In this document: positions 48,333-57,766 of the stretch, piece by piece
How the letters are laid out: every line of letters begins with the position of its first letter
Numbering within the stretch: the stretch's first letter is position 1
Source of the DNA: Litorivita pollutaquae
GTDB lineage: Bacteria; Pseudomonadota; Alphaproteobacteria; Rhodobacterales; Rhodobacteraceae
Direction: 5' to 3'
Assembly (NCBI RefSeq): GCF_003205515.1
Contig: NZ_KZ826481.1
Span: forward strand, 102,650-166,649
Length of the DNA: 64,000 nt
Position numbers and translations under genes: made by a program
The notes under the pieces: generated by a model
The model's database searches: none
Told to the model about the DNA's origin: nothing
The model's input: only the letters and a program-made list of their open reading frames with translations

Positions 48333-48361
48333 TGAACGTTCACAATTAAACACACGTTCAA
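48333..48361. promoter_or_regulatory. TGAACGTTCA palindrome and second half-site
   Basis: TGAACGTTCA (48333-48342) is a perfect 10-bp palindrome. ACGTTCAA follows at 48354-48361, so TTGAACG and CGTTCAA also form 7-bp arms 16 bases apart. It lies 58 bases upstream of the acyl-CoA dehydrogenase start. A TetR-type repressor of fatty or branched-chain acid genes is the likeliest class. Confidence 0.6.
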
Positions 48362-48418
48362 TTCACACGACGGGCCACCGGATGCATTATAAGCACAGTG
48401 GCGACAAGGAGGACAGTC

Positions 48419-49564
48419 ATGGATTTTGCCCTATCAGAAGAACAAACGGCCATTTTCGATATGGCCCGCGATTTTGGCCAGGAACGCATTGCGCCAAACG
48501 CCGGCGCGTGGGAGGCCGAGGGCACGATCCCGAAAGAGCTTTGGCCCGAAATTGCGGCGCTTGGCTTTGGCGGCCTTTATGTGAGCGAAGAAAACGGCGG
48601 CTCCGGATTGTCGCGTTTGGACGCGACATTGGTGTTCGAAGCGCTGTCCATGGCCTGCCCTTCTGTGGCGGCCTTTTTGTCGATCCATAATATGTGCGCC
48701 AAAATGATCGACAGCTTTGCCAGCGACGAGCTGCGCAACCGCGTGTTGCCCAAAGCGGTCAGCATGGAAACGGTGCTGTCCTATTGCCTCACCGAACCGG
48801 GTTCGGGGTCGGATTCCGCCGCGCTCAAAACCCGCGCCGAGCGGACCAATGAAGGATACTGCATCAACGGCAGCAAGGCTTTCATCTCTGGCGGCGGGTA
48901 TTCCGATGCCTATGTGGTCATGGCGCGCACGGGAGACGCCGGACCCAAGGGGGTATCGTCGCTCTACGTCGAAGATGGCACCGAAGGATTGTCCTTTGGT
49001 GGATTGGAGAGAAAAATGGGCTGGCAAAGCCAACCCACACGCCAAGTTCAATTTGACAATTGCAACATATCTGCAGGAAATCTGATCGGAGAAGAGGGCA
49101 AAGGTTTCAAATATGCGATGATGGGCCTTGATGGTGGACGATTGAATATTTCGGCCTGCTCTTTGGGGGCGGCGCAATCGGCCCTGACCCAGACTTTGCA
49201 ATATATGTCGGAACGCCAGGCTTTTGGTCAATCAATCGACCAGTTTCAGGCCCTTCAATTCCGCCTCGCGGATATGGAAACCGAATTGCAAGCCGCCCGC
49301 ACTTTCCTGCGTCAAGCCGCATGGAAACTGGATCAGGGCGCGCCGGACGCCACGAAATTCTGCGCTATGGCCAAAAAATTCGTTACCGAAGCGGGCAGCA
49401 AGATCGTCAACCAATGCCTGCAATTGCACGGCGGATACGGCTATCTGGCTGACTATGGCATTGAGAAACTGGTGCGCGATCTTCGGGTGCATGAGATCCT
49501 TGAGGGCACCAATGAAATCATGCGGGTAATTGTCGCCCGCTCCTTGATGGCAGAGCGTGGATGA
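48419..49564 (+). CDS. Acyl-CoA dehydrogenase, probably isobutyryl-CoA dehydrogenase
   Basis: The 381-residue flavoprotein has the family blocks CLTEPGSGSDSAAL and LQLHGGYGYLADYGIEKLVRD, and ends with a LEGTNEIMRVI block. Placed between mmsA and a 3-hydroxyisobutyryl-CoA hydrolase gene, it most likely oxidises isobutyryl-CoA to methacrylyl-CoA. AAGGAGGA precedes the ATG at 48419. The stop overlaps the next start. Confidence 0.9.
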   Translation: MDFALSEEQTAIFDMARDFGQERIAPNAGAWEAEGTIPKELWPEIAALGFGGLYVSEENGGSGLSRLDATLVFEALSMACPSVAAFLSIHNMCAKMIDSFASDELRNRVLPKAVSMETVLSYCLTEPGSGSDSAALKTRAERTNEGYCINGSKAFISGGGYSDAYVVMARTGDAGPKGVSSLYVEDGTEGLSFGGLERKMGWQSQPTRQVQFDNCNISAGNLIGEEGKGFKYAMMGLDGGRLNISACSLGAAQSALTQTLQYMSERQAFGQSIDQFQALQFRLADMETELQAARTFLRQAAWKLDQGAPDATKFCAMAKKFVTEAGSKIVNQCLQLHGGYGYLADYGIEKLVRDLRVHEILEGTNEIMRVIVARSLMAERG

Positions 49565-50595
49565 TGAGCGATATTTCCATTCGAAAAGAAGGCGTTGCAG
49601 GGCGGATTACCCTCACCCGGCCAAAGGCGCTGAATGCGCTGAGCTATGAAATGTGCACCGCGATCGAAGGCGCATTGGATGCCTGGGCCGAGGATGATGC
49701 GGTGCAGGTGCTGATCATCGATGCCGAAGGCGACAAAGCCTTTTGCGCCGGCGGTGATATCGCCGAACTATACGCCACGGGGCGCGCGGGTGATTTCGAC
49801 TATGGCCGCAAATTCTGGGCCGATGAATACCGGATGAACGCCAAACTCTTCGAATTTCCAAAACCTGTCATCAGCTTCCTTCAAGGGTTCACCATGGGCG
49901 GCGGCGTGGGCATCGGTTGTCACGGATCGCACCGCATCACCTGCGAAAGCAGCCGCATCGCCATGCCCGAAACCGGCATTGGGCTGATCCCTGATGTAGG
50001 CGGCTCGTTGCTATTGTCTCAATGCCCGGGCCGGATCGGCGAATATCTGGGGTGCACCTCTGGGCGGATGACAGCCGCGGATGCAATTTATGCTGGTTTC
50101 GCAGACTATTACGTTCCCGCACTCAAGTGGGCAGAATTGAAGTCTGCCCTCGCCATGAGCGGTGATCTCACTTGGATCGATAAAGCCGCAGAGCCCGCCA
50201 CGCCAAGCACGCTCAAGGATGATGCAGAAACAATCGAACGGTGCTTTGGCGGCGAAACTCTGGGCGATATTTTTGATGCATTGAAGGCCGAGACCGGTGA
50301 TTTCGCGGCGCGGACGCTTGCCACGATGCAGCGCAATTCACCGCTGTCGATGGCCGCGACGATTGAAATAATCCACCGTCTGCGCGGCAGCGATGACATC
50401 CGCCGCGCGCTCGAATTGGAATACCGGTTCACCGCCCGCGCAATGGAGCATGGGGATTTTCTCGAGGGCATCCGCGCTGCGATTATCGACAAGGACAAAA
50501 ACCCTACATGGCGCCACAATGGCCCGGACGTGCCCGCCACGCAGGTCAGTCATATGTTGATGCCGCTGGGGGCGGACGGGCTTTCATTCACATGA
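49561..50595 (+). CDS. 3-hydroxyisobutyryl-CoA hydrolase
   Basis: The 344-residue crotonase-fold protein is longer than hydratases and matches HIBCH. It has FCAGGDIAELY, FTMGGGVGIGCHGSHRI with the oxyanion glycine, and MPETGIGLIPDVGGS with the catalytic Glu and Asp. It releases 3-hydroxyisobutyrate from its CoA ester. ATGATGA at 49561 overlaps the dehydrogenase stop; mmsB follows after 40 bases. Confidence 0.92.
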   Translation: MMSDISIRKEGVAGRITLTRPKALNALSYEMCTAIEGALDAWAEDDAVQVLIIDAEGDKAFCAGGDIAELYATGRAGDFDYGRKFWADEYRMNAKLFEFPKPVISFLQGFTMGGGVGIGCHGSHRITCESSRIAMPETGIGLIPDVGGSLLLSQCPGRIGEYLGCTSGRMTAADAIYAGFADYYVPALKWAELKSALAMSGDLTWIDKAAEPATPSTLKDDAETIERCFGGETLGDIFDALKAETGDFAARTLATMQRNSPLSMAATIEIIHRLRGSDDIRRALELEYRFTARAMEHGDFLEGIRAAIIDKDKNPTWRHNGPDVPATQVSHMLMPLGADGLSFT

Positions 50596-50635
50596 GTTGG
50601 AACGGGGCCGATGCCCCTAAGGAGAGGAACGTAAA

Positions 50636-51508
50636 ATGAAAATCGGATTTATCGGTCTTGGGAATATGGGCGCGCCAATGGCGGCCAATCTGGCCAAAGC
50701 GGGCCATGAGGTCATCGGATTTGACGCAGCAGGCACCACGGCCTCTGGCGTTGCGGTTGCGGCTTCGTCAGCCGAAGCTGCGCAGGGGGCCGAGGTGGTG
50801 ATCACCATGTTGCCGAACGGCGCGATTTTACGGTCAGTGGCGTCCGATGTAGTCCCGGCGATGACGCAGGGCGCGGTTCTGGTTGATTGCTCGACCGTCG
50901 ATGTCGAAAGCGCCCGCGCCGTCGCGGATCTTGCGACAAAGGCCGGACTGGGGTTTGTTGACGCGCCGGTTTCGGGCGGCACCATCGGGGCCGAAGCCGG
51001 AACGCTGACATTCATGGCCGGCGGGGCGCAGGAGGCTTTTGATCGCGCGGCGCCACTCTTTGACATCATGGGGCAAAAAGCCGTGCATTGCGGCGATGCA
51101 GGAGCCGGACAGGCGGCCAAGATTTGCAACAATATGATCCTTGGCGCCACCATGATCGCCACCTGCGAAGCCTTTGCTTTGGCAGATAAATTGGGGTTGG
51201 AGCGGCAGAAAATGTTTGACGTGGTCAGCACATCGAGCGGCTACAGCTGGTCAATGAATGCCTATTGCCCTGCGCCCGGCGTGGGCCCGCAATCTCCGGC
51301 AGACAACGGCTATGAACCGGGCTTTGCCGCCGATTTGATGCTCAAGGATTTGCGGCTCTCGCAACAGGCCGCAGAGGCCGTCGATGCCGATACGCCGATG
51401 GGTGCCGTGGCCGCCGCCCTATATGCGCAATTCGTCGAGGAAGAAGACGGCAAGGGCCGCGATTTCAGCGCCATGTTGCCCCGTTTGGCCGCACGCGGAC
51501 GCGGATAA
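50636..51508 (+). CDS. mmsB: 3-hydroxyisobutyrate dehydrogenase
   Basis: MmsB oxidises 3-hydroxyisobutyrate to methylmalonate semialdehyde, which MmsA then uses. The 290 residues have the Rossmann motif GFIGLGNMGAPMAANL at the N-terminus, DAPVSGGTIGAEAGTL with the catalytic region, and the Lys in GQAAKICNNM. AAGGAGAGG precedes the ATG. Confidence 0.94.
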   Translation: MKIGFIGLGNMGAPMAANLAKAGHEVIGFDAAGTTASGVAVAASSAEAAQGAEVVITMLPNGAILRSVASDVVPAMTQGAVLVDCSTVDVESARAVADLATKAGLGFVDAPVSGGTIGAEAGTLTFMAGGAQEAFDRAAPLFDIMGQKAVHCGDAGAGQAAKICNNMILGATMIATCEAFALADKLGLERQKMFDVVSTSSGYSWSMNAYCPAPGVGPQSPADNGYEPGFAADLMLKDLRLSQQAAEAVDADTPMGAVAAALYAQFVEEEDGKGRDFSAMLPRLAARGRG

Positions 51509-51560
51509 CCGTAAGTTTGATCTAGGTCAGATACGTACGCATTCCAAACATGTAATGTAT

Positions 51561-51576
51561 TCACATCTAAATGTGA
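51561..51576. promoter_or_regulatory. TCACAT-CTAA-ATGTGA inverted repeat
   Basis: A perfect 6-bp inverted repeat with a 4-base spacer lies 12 bases upstream of the DUF2892 start, overlapping its ribosome site region. It resembles sites of CRP/FNR or ArsR-type regulators. Confidence 0.5.
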
Positions 51577-51588
51577 TGGAGTGAAAAC

Positions 51589-51789
51589 ATGCGAAATGTT
51601 GGTAGTATCGACCGGATCTTACGCATCGTGATTGGCGCGGCGCTGATCTTGGGGTTTTTCCTCGGTATAGGCGGCGCATATAATTGGGTGTTGCTGGTAG
51701 GAATTATCCCGCTTGCGACGGGACTTATGGGGACCTGTCCGTTGTATCGGCTCATCGGAGTGAACACCTGCCCGATGGACAAACGGTAA
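51589..51789 (+). CDS. DUF2892 family inner membrane protein
   Basis: The 66-residue protein has two membrane helices (about 11-29 and 32-50) and the block GTCPLYRLIGVNTCP, typical of the DUF2892/YgaP-type membrane domain with two cysteines. There is no attached rhodanese domain. Its role is unknown; relatives are often linked to sulfur or sulfide response. Confidence 0.85.
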   Translation: MRNVGSIDRILRIVIGAALILGFFLGIGGAYNWVLLVGIIPLATGLMGTCPLYRLIGVNTCPMDKR

Positions 51790-51803
51790 CCCCCGACAAA
51801 GAC

Positions 51804-51834
51804 AAAGGGCGCCCGATTGCGGCGCCCTTTTTTT
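51804..51834. terminator. Terminator shared by convergent genes
   Basis: Perfect arms AAAGGGCGCC and GGCGCCCTTT enclose a 7-base loop, with seven Ts on the plus strand and As on the other side. It can serve both the DUF2892 gene and uvrA. Confidence 0.9.
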
Positions 51835-51836
51835 GA

Positions 51837-54752
51837 TTACTCTGCGGCCACCGACCCGGTTTTGAGCATCTGCGCCAAATAGCGGCCCGTGTGGCTGCGC
51901 GACTCTGCGGCCACCTGCTCCGGGGTGCCCGTGGCCACGATTTGCCCGCCCCCATCGCCGCCCTCGGGGCCGATGTCGATGATATGATCGGCGGTTTTGA
52001 TCACATCGAGGTTGTGTTCGATCACCACCATCGAATTGCCCTGATCAACCAATTCATGCAGCACATCGAGCAGCTTTTTCACATCCTCGAAATGCAGCCC
52101 CGTTGTCGGTTCATCAAGGATATAAAGCGTGCGTCCGGTGGAGCGTTTGGCCAGTTCCTTGGACAGTTTTACGCGCTGCGCCTCGCCGCCGGACAGGGTG
52201 GTCGCCTGCTGCCCAACCTTGATATAGCCAAGGCCGACCCGCACCAATGCATCCATCTTTTCGCGTATGCTTGGCACGGCTTTGAAAAACTCTTGCGCGT
52301 CCTCGACTGTCATATCAAGAACGTCTGCTATGCTTTTGCCTTTAAATCGAATTTCCAATGTCTCGCGGTTGTAACGCGCGCCTTTACAGGTTTCGCATTC
52401 GACATAAACATCGGGCAAAAAATGCATCTCGATCTTGATCACGCCATCGCCTTGGCAGGCCTCGCAACGCCCACCTTTGACGTTGAAACTAAACCGCCCG
52501 GGCTTGTATCCGCGCGCCTTGGCCTCGGGCAGACCAGCGAACCAATCGCGGATCGGCGTAAACGCACCGGTATAAGTGGCCGGATTGGAGCGAGGCGTGC
52601 GGCCGATGGGACGTTGATCGATGTCGATCACCTTGTCGAGATGCTCCAATCCCTTGATCGTTTCGCAGGGCGCCGGCGTTTGGCGCGCCCCGTTGAGCCG
52701 CATCGAAGCGGTTTTAAACAAGGTTTCAATCGTCAGGGTCGATTTGCCGCCGCCCGACACGCCCGTGACGCAAACGAATTGCCCCAATGGGAAATGCGCC
52801 GTGACATTTTGCAGATTGTTGCCGGTCGCGCCTTTGACAGTGATTTTCTTTTTGTTGCCCTTGCGGCGCTTGGCCGGCACGGGAATTTCGCGTTTTCCGC
52901 TCAAATATTGCCCAGTCAGCGACGCCGCGTCCGTGATGATTTCTTCGGGTGTGCCTTTGGCGACGACCTGCCCGCCGTGGATTCCCGCACCAGGGCCGAT
53001 GTCAAAAACATAATCGGCCTGGCGGATCATATCCTCGTCATGCTCGACCACGATCACGGTATTGCCTTGATCACGCAGGTTTTTCAGCGTCCCGATCAAA
53101 CGGTCATTGTCCCGTTGATGCAGGCCGATCGACGGTTCATCCAACACATAAAGCACGCCGGTGAGGCCCGATCCGATTTGTGACGCAAGACGAATACGCT
53201 GGCTCTCGCCGCCCGACAGGGTGCCGGCATTGCGGCTCATGGTCAGATATTCGAGGCCGACATTATTGAGAAACCCGAGCCGTTCGCGGATCTCTTTCAA
53301 AATCGCGCGGGCGATTTCGTTCTTTTGCTTGGTCAGGTGTTTGGGAACGGTTTCGCACCATTCATAAGCCTCGCGGATCGACATTTGCACCACTTGACCA
53401 ACGTGCAGGCAGGCCTCTGCCCCGCCGTCCGCAGGGTCGCCGCCCGCAGGGCCGATTTTCACCGCCAGAGCCTCGTCGCGCAAACGATAGCCACCGCAAT
53501 CACCGCAGGGGCGGTTGTTCTGATACCGTTCGAATTCCTCGCGAATCCAATTGCTGTCGGTTTCGCGATAACGCCGTTCCATGTTGGGGATGACGCCTTC
53601 GAACACCCGGCTGACTTGATAAACGCGGCCGCCTTCGTCATAGCGGAATTGAATTTCCTCGTCGCCGGAACCATACAAAAACACCTGCTGCACATGGGCG
53701 GGCAAATCCTTCCATTTGGCGTTCTTGTCAAACTCATAGTGTTTGGCGATGGCCTCGATGGTTTGCAGAAAATAAGGCGATTTGCCTTTGCGCCACGGCG
53801 CCAGCGCACCATCATAGACCTTGAGATCGGCATCGGGAACAACAAGCCGTTCGTCGAAAAACAGCTCTACCCCCAATCCGTCGCATGTCGGACATGCGCC
53901 GGTTGGCGCGTTGAAGGAAAACAGCCTTGGTTCGATCTCCGGAATGGTGAAGCCACTGACAGGGCAGGCAAATTTTTCCGAAAATGTATAGCGTTCCGGA
54001 TCGGGGGCGGTGCCATCCTCGCCCGCTGCGGGCGCGGTTTCCAAGATTGTAATGCCATCGGCAAGATCCAGCGCCGTGCGGAAGCTGTCGGCCAGACGGG
54101 TTTCCAACCCCTCGCGCACAACGATCCGGTCGACGACCACATCAATATCGTGTCGAAATTTCTTGTCCAATGTGGGCGGCTCGTCGAGTTCGTAAAACGC
54201 CCCGTCGACCTTCACCCGTTGAAACCCCTGCTTGCGCAGCTCCAAAAATTCCTTGCGGTATTCGCCTTTGCGGTCGCGCACGATCGGCGCCAGAAGAAAG
54301 GCGCGGGTGCCCTCCTCCATCGCCATGACCCGGTCGACCATATCCTGCACCTGCTGCGCCTCGATGGGCAGACCGGTCGCGGGGCTATAGGGGGTGCCGA
54401 CGCGCGCATAAAGCAGCCGCATATAGTCGTAAATCTCGGTCACCGTGCCCACGGTCGAACGCGGGTTTTTCGAGGTGGTTTTTTGTTCGATCGAAATCGC
54501 AGGGCTGAGGCCGGAAATATGATCCACATCTGGTTTTTGCATCATATCAAGGAATTGGCGCGCATAGGCCGAGAGGCTCTCGACATAGCGCCGTTGCCCT
54601 TCGGCATAGATGGTATCAAAGGCGAGCGACGATTTCCCCGATCCAGACAGGCCGGTGATGACGACCATCTGATCGCGCGGAATATCCACATCGATGCTTT
54701 TGAGGTTATGCTCGCGCGCGCCGCGCACTTCGATGTTCTTCAGTTCAGCCAT
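51837..54752 (-). CDS. uvrA: Excinuclease ABC subunit A
   Basis: UvrA recognises bulky DNA lesions in nucleotide excision repair. The 971-residue protein has two ABC ATPase halves. The Walker A motifs are [13 protein letters not shown] near residue 34 and [13 protein letters not shown] near 660. The ABC signatures are [12 protein letters not shown] and [15 protein letters not shown]. Two zinc-binding cysteine clusters are present, including [15 protein letters not shown] LexA box lies upstream (54820-54834). Confidence 0.97.
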   Translation of the reverse strand: MAELKNIEVRGAREHNLKSIDVDIPRDQMVVITGLSGSGKSSLAFDTIYAEGQRRYVESLSAYARQFLDMMQKPDVDHISGLSPAISIEQKTTSKNPRSTVGTVTEIYDYMRLLYARVGTPYSPATGLPIEAQQVQDMVDRVMAMEEGTRAFLLAPIVRDRKGEYRKEFLELRKQGFQRVKVDGAFYELDEPPTLDKKFRHDIDVVVDRIVVREGLETRLADSFRTALDLADGITILETAPAAGEDGTAPDPERYTFSEKFACPVSGFTIPEIEPRLFSFNAPTGACPTCDGLGVELFFDERLVVPDADLKVYDGALAPWRKGKSPYFLQTIEAIAKHYEFDKNAKWKDLPAHVQQVFLYGSGDEEIQFRYDEGGRVYQVSRVFEGVIPNMERRYRETDSNWIREEFERYQNNRPCGDCGGYRLRDEALAVKIGPAGGDPADGGAEACLHVGQVVQMSIREAYEWCETVPKHLTKQKNEIARAILKEIRERLGFLNNVGLEYLTMSRNAGTLSGGESQRIRLASQIGSGLTGVLYVLDEPSIGLHQRDNDRLIGTLKNLRDQGNTVIVVEHDEDMIRQADYVFDIGPGAGIHGGQVVAKGTPEEIITDAASLTGQYLSGKREIPVPAKRRKGNKKKITVKGATGNNLQNVTAHFPLGQFVCVTGVSGGGKSTLTIETLFKTASMRLNGARQTPAPCETIKGLEHLDKVIDIDQRPIGRTPRSNPATYTGAFTPIRDWFAGLPEAKARGYKPGRFSFNVKGGRCEACQGDGVIKIEMHFLPDVYVECETCKGARYNRETLEIRFKGKSIADVLDMTVEDAQEFFKAVPSIREKMDALVRVGLGYIKVGQQATTLSGGEAQRVKLSKELAKRSTGRTLYILDEPTTGLHFEDVKKLLDVLHELVDQGNSMVVIEHNLDVIKTADHIIDIGPEGGDGGGQIVATGTPEQVAAESRSHTGRYLAQMLKTGSVAAE

Positions 54753-54819
54753 GATCTACCCTACTCACCCGTCTCCCCCTATCTAGTCCAAGGCGCGGGC
54801 AGGTCCAATGAAAAAACGC

Positions 54820-54834
54820 GAACAAAGTGTGAAC
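54820..54834 (-). promoter_or_regulatory. LexA (SOS) box upstream of uvrA
   Basis: On the minus strand this is GTTC-N7-GTTC, a perfect alphaproteobacterial LexA box, centred about 75 bases upstream of the uvrA start. It fits SOS induction of uvrA. Confidence 0.85.
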
Positions 54835-54873
54835 TTCTCTGTGAGCGCCCAACCTATCATGGCGCATCCACGT

Positions 54874-55434
54874 TCAGGTCTTTTGCGCCAAAGCCCATGT
54901 CAGGATCGGGAAATCCGGATCGTCGGTCAAATCATCGGTTTCTGGGTCATACTCCGGCGGCCAATCGGGTTCCATATTACGCCGCGCGGCGTGGCGGTTG
55001 CCCCATTGTTTGGACTCGATGGCATCCTCTGCGAACCCGCATTCGATCAGCAGGTTTTTCATCCCCCGCGCCGACCAGCGCGAACAATCAACCGGTGCGC
55101 CGTGATAGGGAATGAAGAATGGCACCGCGACAAAGAAATGCGCGCCCTTGCGCATCATCTTGCGCACATTTTTTGTGGCGGCGTAGGGGCGGTCAAGATG
55201 TTCCCAAACCTGATTGGCGATCACCAGATCGAATTTGAACGGCGTGCCGCTTTCATCGCGCGGCGCATCGGCACAAATATCATATGCAGGATAGCGGAAG
55301 GCCCGATAGCTTTTGAAGTCAAAGCTGCGCCCCCATTTGCCCGAAATCTCCGCCACATCGAGAGACGGCGGATCAAGCCGCCGCATCCAGTCACGCGCCG
55401 ATTTACTCATTACAATCCGGTTAAGACTTGGCAC
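54874..55434 (-). CDS. Class I SAM-dependent methyltransferase-like protein
   Basis: The 186-residue protein has a methyltransferase-type core: DVAEISGKWG (motif I region), FDLVIANQVWEHLDRP (motif IV region) and GAHFFVAVPFFIPYHG. The glycine-rich SAM loop is weak. Relatives act on lipids or sugars, but the substrate is unknown. It lies 122 bases upstream of uvrA on the same strand. Confidence 0.7.
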   Translation of the reverse strand: MPSLNRIVMSKSARDWMRRLDPPSLDVAEISGKWGRSFDFKSYRAFRYPAYDICADAPRDESGTPFKFDLVIANQVWEHLDRPYAATKNVRKMMRKGAHFFVAVPFFIPYHGAPVDCSRWSARGMKNLLIECGFAEDAIESKQWGNRHAARRNMEPDWPPEYDPETDDLTDDPDFPILTWALAQKT

Positions 55435-55498
55435 CGCGCACTCCTATTACCCGCGTATCTTTACCGATCGGCGCATGAAAAGAAACCCGTTGCGCGCC

Positions 55499-56890
55499 CT
55501 AGATATGGATCGCGCTACCATAGGCCTCCAACACGCTTTCGTGCATCATTTCGGACAAGGTCGGATGCGGGAAAACCGTGTTCATCAAATCCTCTTCCGT
55601 GGTCTCCAATTGACGCCCGATGACGTAACCCTGGATCAATTCGGTGACCTCGGCCCCGACCATATGCGCGCCTAGAAGTTCGCCGGTTTTGGCGTCAAAC
55701 ACGGTTTTCACCATGCCTTCGGGTTCACCCAAGGCCACGGCTTTACCATTGCCAATAAAGGGAAATTTCCCGACCTTGACGTCATAACCGGCCTCTTTGG
55801 CCTTGGCTTCGGTGAGGCCGACAGAGGCCACTTGCGGGTGGCAATAGGTGCAACCGGCGATGCTTTCGGGTTTGACCGGATGCGGATCACCACCGGCGAT
55901 CAATTCGGCCACCATGACGCCTTCGTGTGAGGCCTTGTGCGCGAGCCATGGCGCCCCCGCGATGTCGCCAATGGCATAAAGACCATCCACGCCGGTGCGG
56001 CAATATTCATCCGTGACAACATGGGTGCGGTCAATTTTGACGCCAAGCGCCTCAAGCCCGAGCCCTTCGGTATTGCCAACAATGCCGACGGCGGAAATCA
56101 CCGTGTCGAATTCCTGCGTGGTGACCTTACCACCTGCTTCGATATGGGCGGTGACTTTGCCTTTCGCGCGGTCAAGCTTTTTGACCATGGTTTTCTCCAT
56201 GATTTTCATGCCCTGTTTAACGAATTGCTTTTTGGCAAAGCTGCTGATGTCAGCGTCCTCAACCGGCAACACACGATCCATCACCTCGACCACGGTCGTG
56301 TCGGCGCCGAGCGTGTTATAAAAGCTCGCAAATTCAATACCGATGGCGCCCGACCCGATGACCAGCAATTTCTTCGGCATCCGCGGCGGATTGAGCGCGT
56401 GGCGGTAGGTCCAAACCAGATCGCCATCGGCCTCAAGCCCCGGCAATTCGCGGGCCCGCGCGCCGGTGGCAATAATGATGTGTTTGGCGGTCAAATCCTC
56501 GCTGCCCTTATCGGTTTTCACCGTGACCTTGCCCTTGGCGGGCAGGCTGGCATCGCCGAGGATCACTTCGACTTTGTTCTTTTTCAGCAGGTGTTTCACC
56601 CCGCCTTCCATCTGCTTTGCGACCCCGCGCGAGCGTTTGACCACCGCAGGCAGGTCATAATCAATATTGCCCGCAGACAGGCCGAATTCCTTGGCGCGGT
56701 GCATCAAATGGAACACTTCGGAGGAGCGCAGCAAAGCCTTGGTCGGGATACACCCCCAGTTGAGGCAAATACCGCCAAGGTTTTCGCGTTCGATCACCGC
56801 AACCTTAAGCCCCAATTGCGCCCCACGGATGGCCGCGACATAGCCCCCCGGGCCCGCCCCGATCACGATCACATCAAACGCCTTGGCCAT
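55499..56890 (-). CDS. lpdA: Dihydrolipoyl dehydrogenase
   Basis: The E3 component of 2-oxoacid dehydrogenase complexes re-oxidises dihydrolipoyl groups with NAD. The 463 residues have an FAD motif GAGPGGYVAAIRGAQLG at the N-terminus, the redox disulfide in GGICLNWGCIPTK (about residues 39-51), an NAD motif GSGAIGIEFASF, and the C-terminal HPTLSE with the active His. It stands alone, away from E1 and E2 genes. Confidence 0.96.
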   Translation of the reverse strand: MAKAFDVIVIGAGPGGYVAAIRGAQLGLKVAVIERENLGGICLNWGCIPTKALLRSSEVFHLMHRAKEFGLSAGNIDYDLPAVVKRSRGVAKQMEGGVKHLLKKNKVEVILGDASLPAKGKVTVKTDKGSEDLTAKHIIIATGARARELPGLEADGDLVWTYRHALNPPRMPKKLLVIGSGAIGIEFASFYNTLGADTTVVEVMDRVLPVEDADISSFAKKQFVKQGMKIMEKTMVKKLDRAKGKVTAHIEAGGKVTTQEFDTVISAVGIVGNTEGLGLEALGVKIDRTHVVTDEYCRTGVDGLYAIGDIAGAPWLAHKASHEGVMVAELIAGGDPHPVKPESIAGCTYCHPQVASVGLTEAKAKEAGYDVKVGKFPFIGNGKAVALGEPEGMVKTVFDAKTGELLGAHMVGAEVTELIQGYVIGRQLETTEEDLMNTVFPHPTLSEMMHESVLEAYGSAIHI

Positions 56891-57043
56891 CCTAAGATCC
56901 TCCGATTCCGAAACTAGTTTGACGTTAAACTACTCCAACGACCAGTTCAACGCACGCGAATTCCACCCGCGAAAACGCGCAGGCGGATCGCAGGTCAGCG
57001 TCGGAAAATGCAGCGCTTTAACGCGCCCGCGCCGGGGGCCGGA

Positions 57044-57619
57044 TTACCCCGCCTCCATCGCGCGCATGGTGCTGCTATAGCCACCGGACTCAACATAGGA
57101 CATCTCTGGTTGGGTGGGTGAACGGGCCAAGGCCGCATTGCGGTAGGGGAAGCGGCCAAAGCGACGGATCACCTCACGATGCGCCTTGGCATGAAGCAGG
57201 TTGCTCTCGCCAGCCGATGGCATCCGTTCATGCATCAGCCGCACACACCGGTCCTGATCGCACAGGTTTTCGGAGTGCATCAAAGGCAGATAGAAAAATT
57301 GCCGCGCCGGCTCATCAATACGCATGTCCCATCCGCGATCAATCGCTGCCTTCGCCGCCGCCAAAGCCACGCGGTCGGTCGAAAAGGCCTTGGCGCTGTC
57401 GCGGAACATGTTGCGTGGAAATTGGTCCATCAAAATCACATAGGCCAAGGCGCCGCTGGGATAGGTCAGCCATAGGCCAAAACGCCCGTTGCTCGCGGCC
57501 TCCCACATGGCGCCGAAGCCTTCGCGGATCCGTTGGTCAAGCGCGTCATCCTGCGCGTACCATCCCTGCGGCCCGACATCATCGAGCCAGAATTTTAAAA
57601 TCTCATCCGCGCCGGTCAT
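57044..57619 (-). CDS. DUF924 family protein
   Basis: The 191-residue soluble protein starts MTGADEILKFWLDD. It contains YVILMDQFPRNMFRDSAKAF and FFYLPLMHSENL, the conserved blocks of DUF924, an all-helical TPR-like family. It has no known enzymatic function. A palindrome TTAGCGCTAA lies about 106 bases upstream, shared in type with the GapB-like gene. Confidence 0.88.
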   Translation of the reverse strand: MTGADEILKFWLDDVGPQGWYAQDDALDQRIREGFGAMWEAASNGRFGLWLTYPSGALAYVILMDQFPRNMFRDSAKAFSTDRVALAAAKAAIDRGWDMRIDEPARQFFYLPLMHSENLCDQDRCVRLMHERMPSAGESNLLHAKAHREVIRRFGRFPYRNAALARSPTQPEMSYVESGGYSSTMRAMEAG

Positions 57620-57724
57620 GGGTCCACTCCTACCCTGTTGCGTCACAACAGCAGTAGCCCCGCCAAATTGCAATTAAAAGTCAAAAATTACAACATTTCA
57701 GAAACATTGTGTCGCAAACGTGAC

Positions 57725-57736
57725 GTTAGCGCTAAT
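57725..57736. promoter_or_regulatory. CceR-like palindrome upstream of the DUF924 gene
   Basis: TTAGCGCTAA (57726-57735) is a perfect 10-bp palindrome with the central CG expected for LacI-family operators. It lies between the end of the MFS gene and the start of the DUF924 gene, both on the minus strand, so it would act on DUF924. Confidence 0.55.
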
Positions 57737-57766
57737 AATTGCAATGCGCCGGGTCCAATATGCGGA

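Noticed and set aside
53325..55115. Open frame of 596 codons antisense to uvrA and the methyltransferase
   Set aside because: It spans two genuine genes and their spacer and has no recognisable domain.
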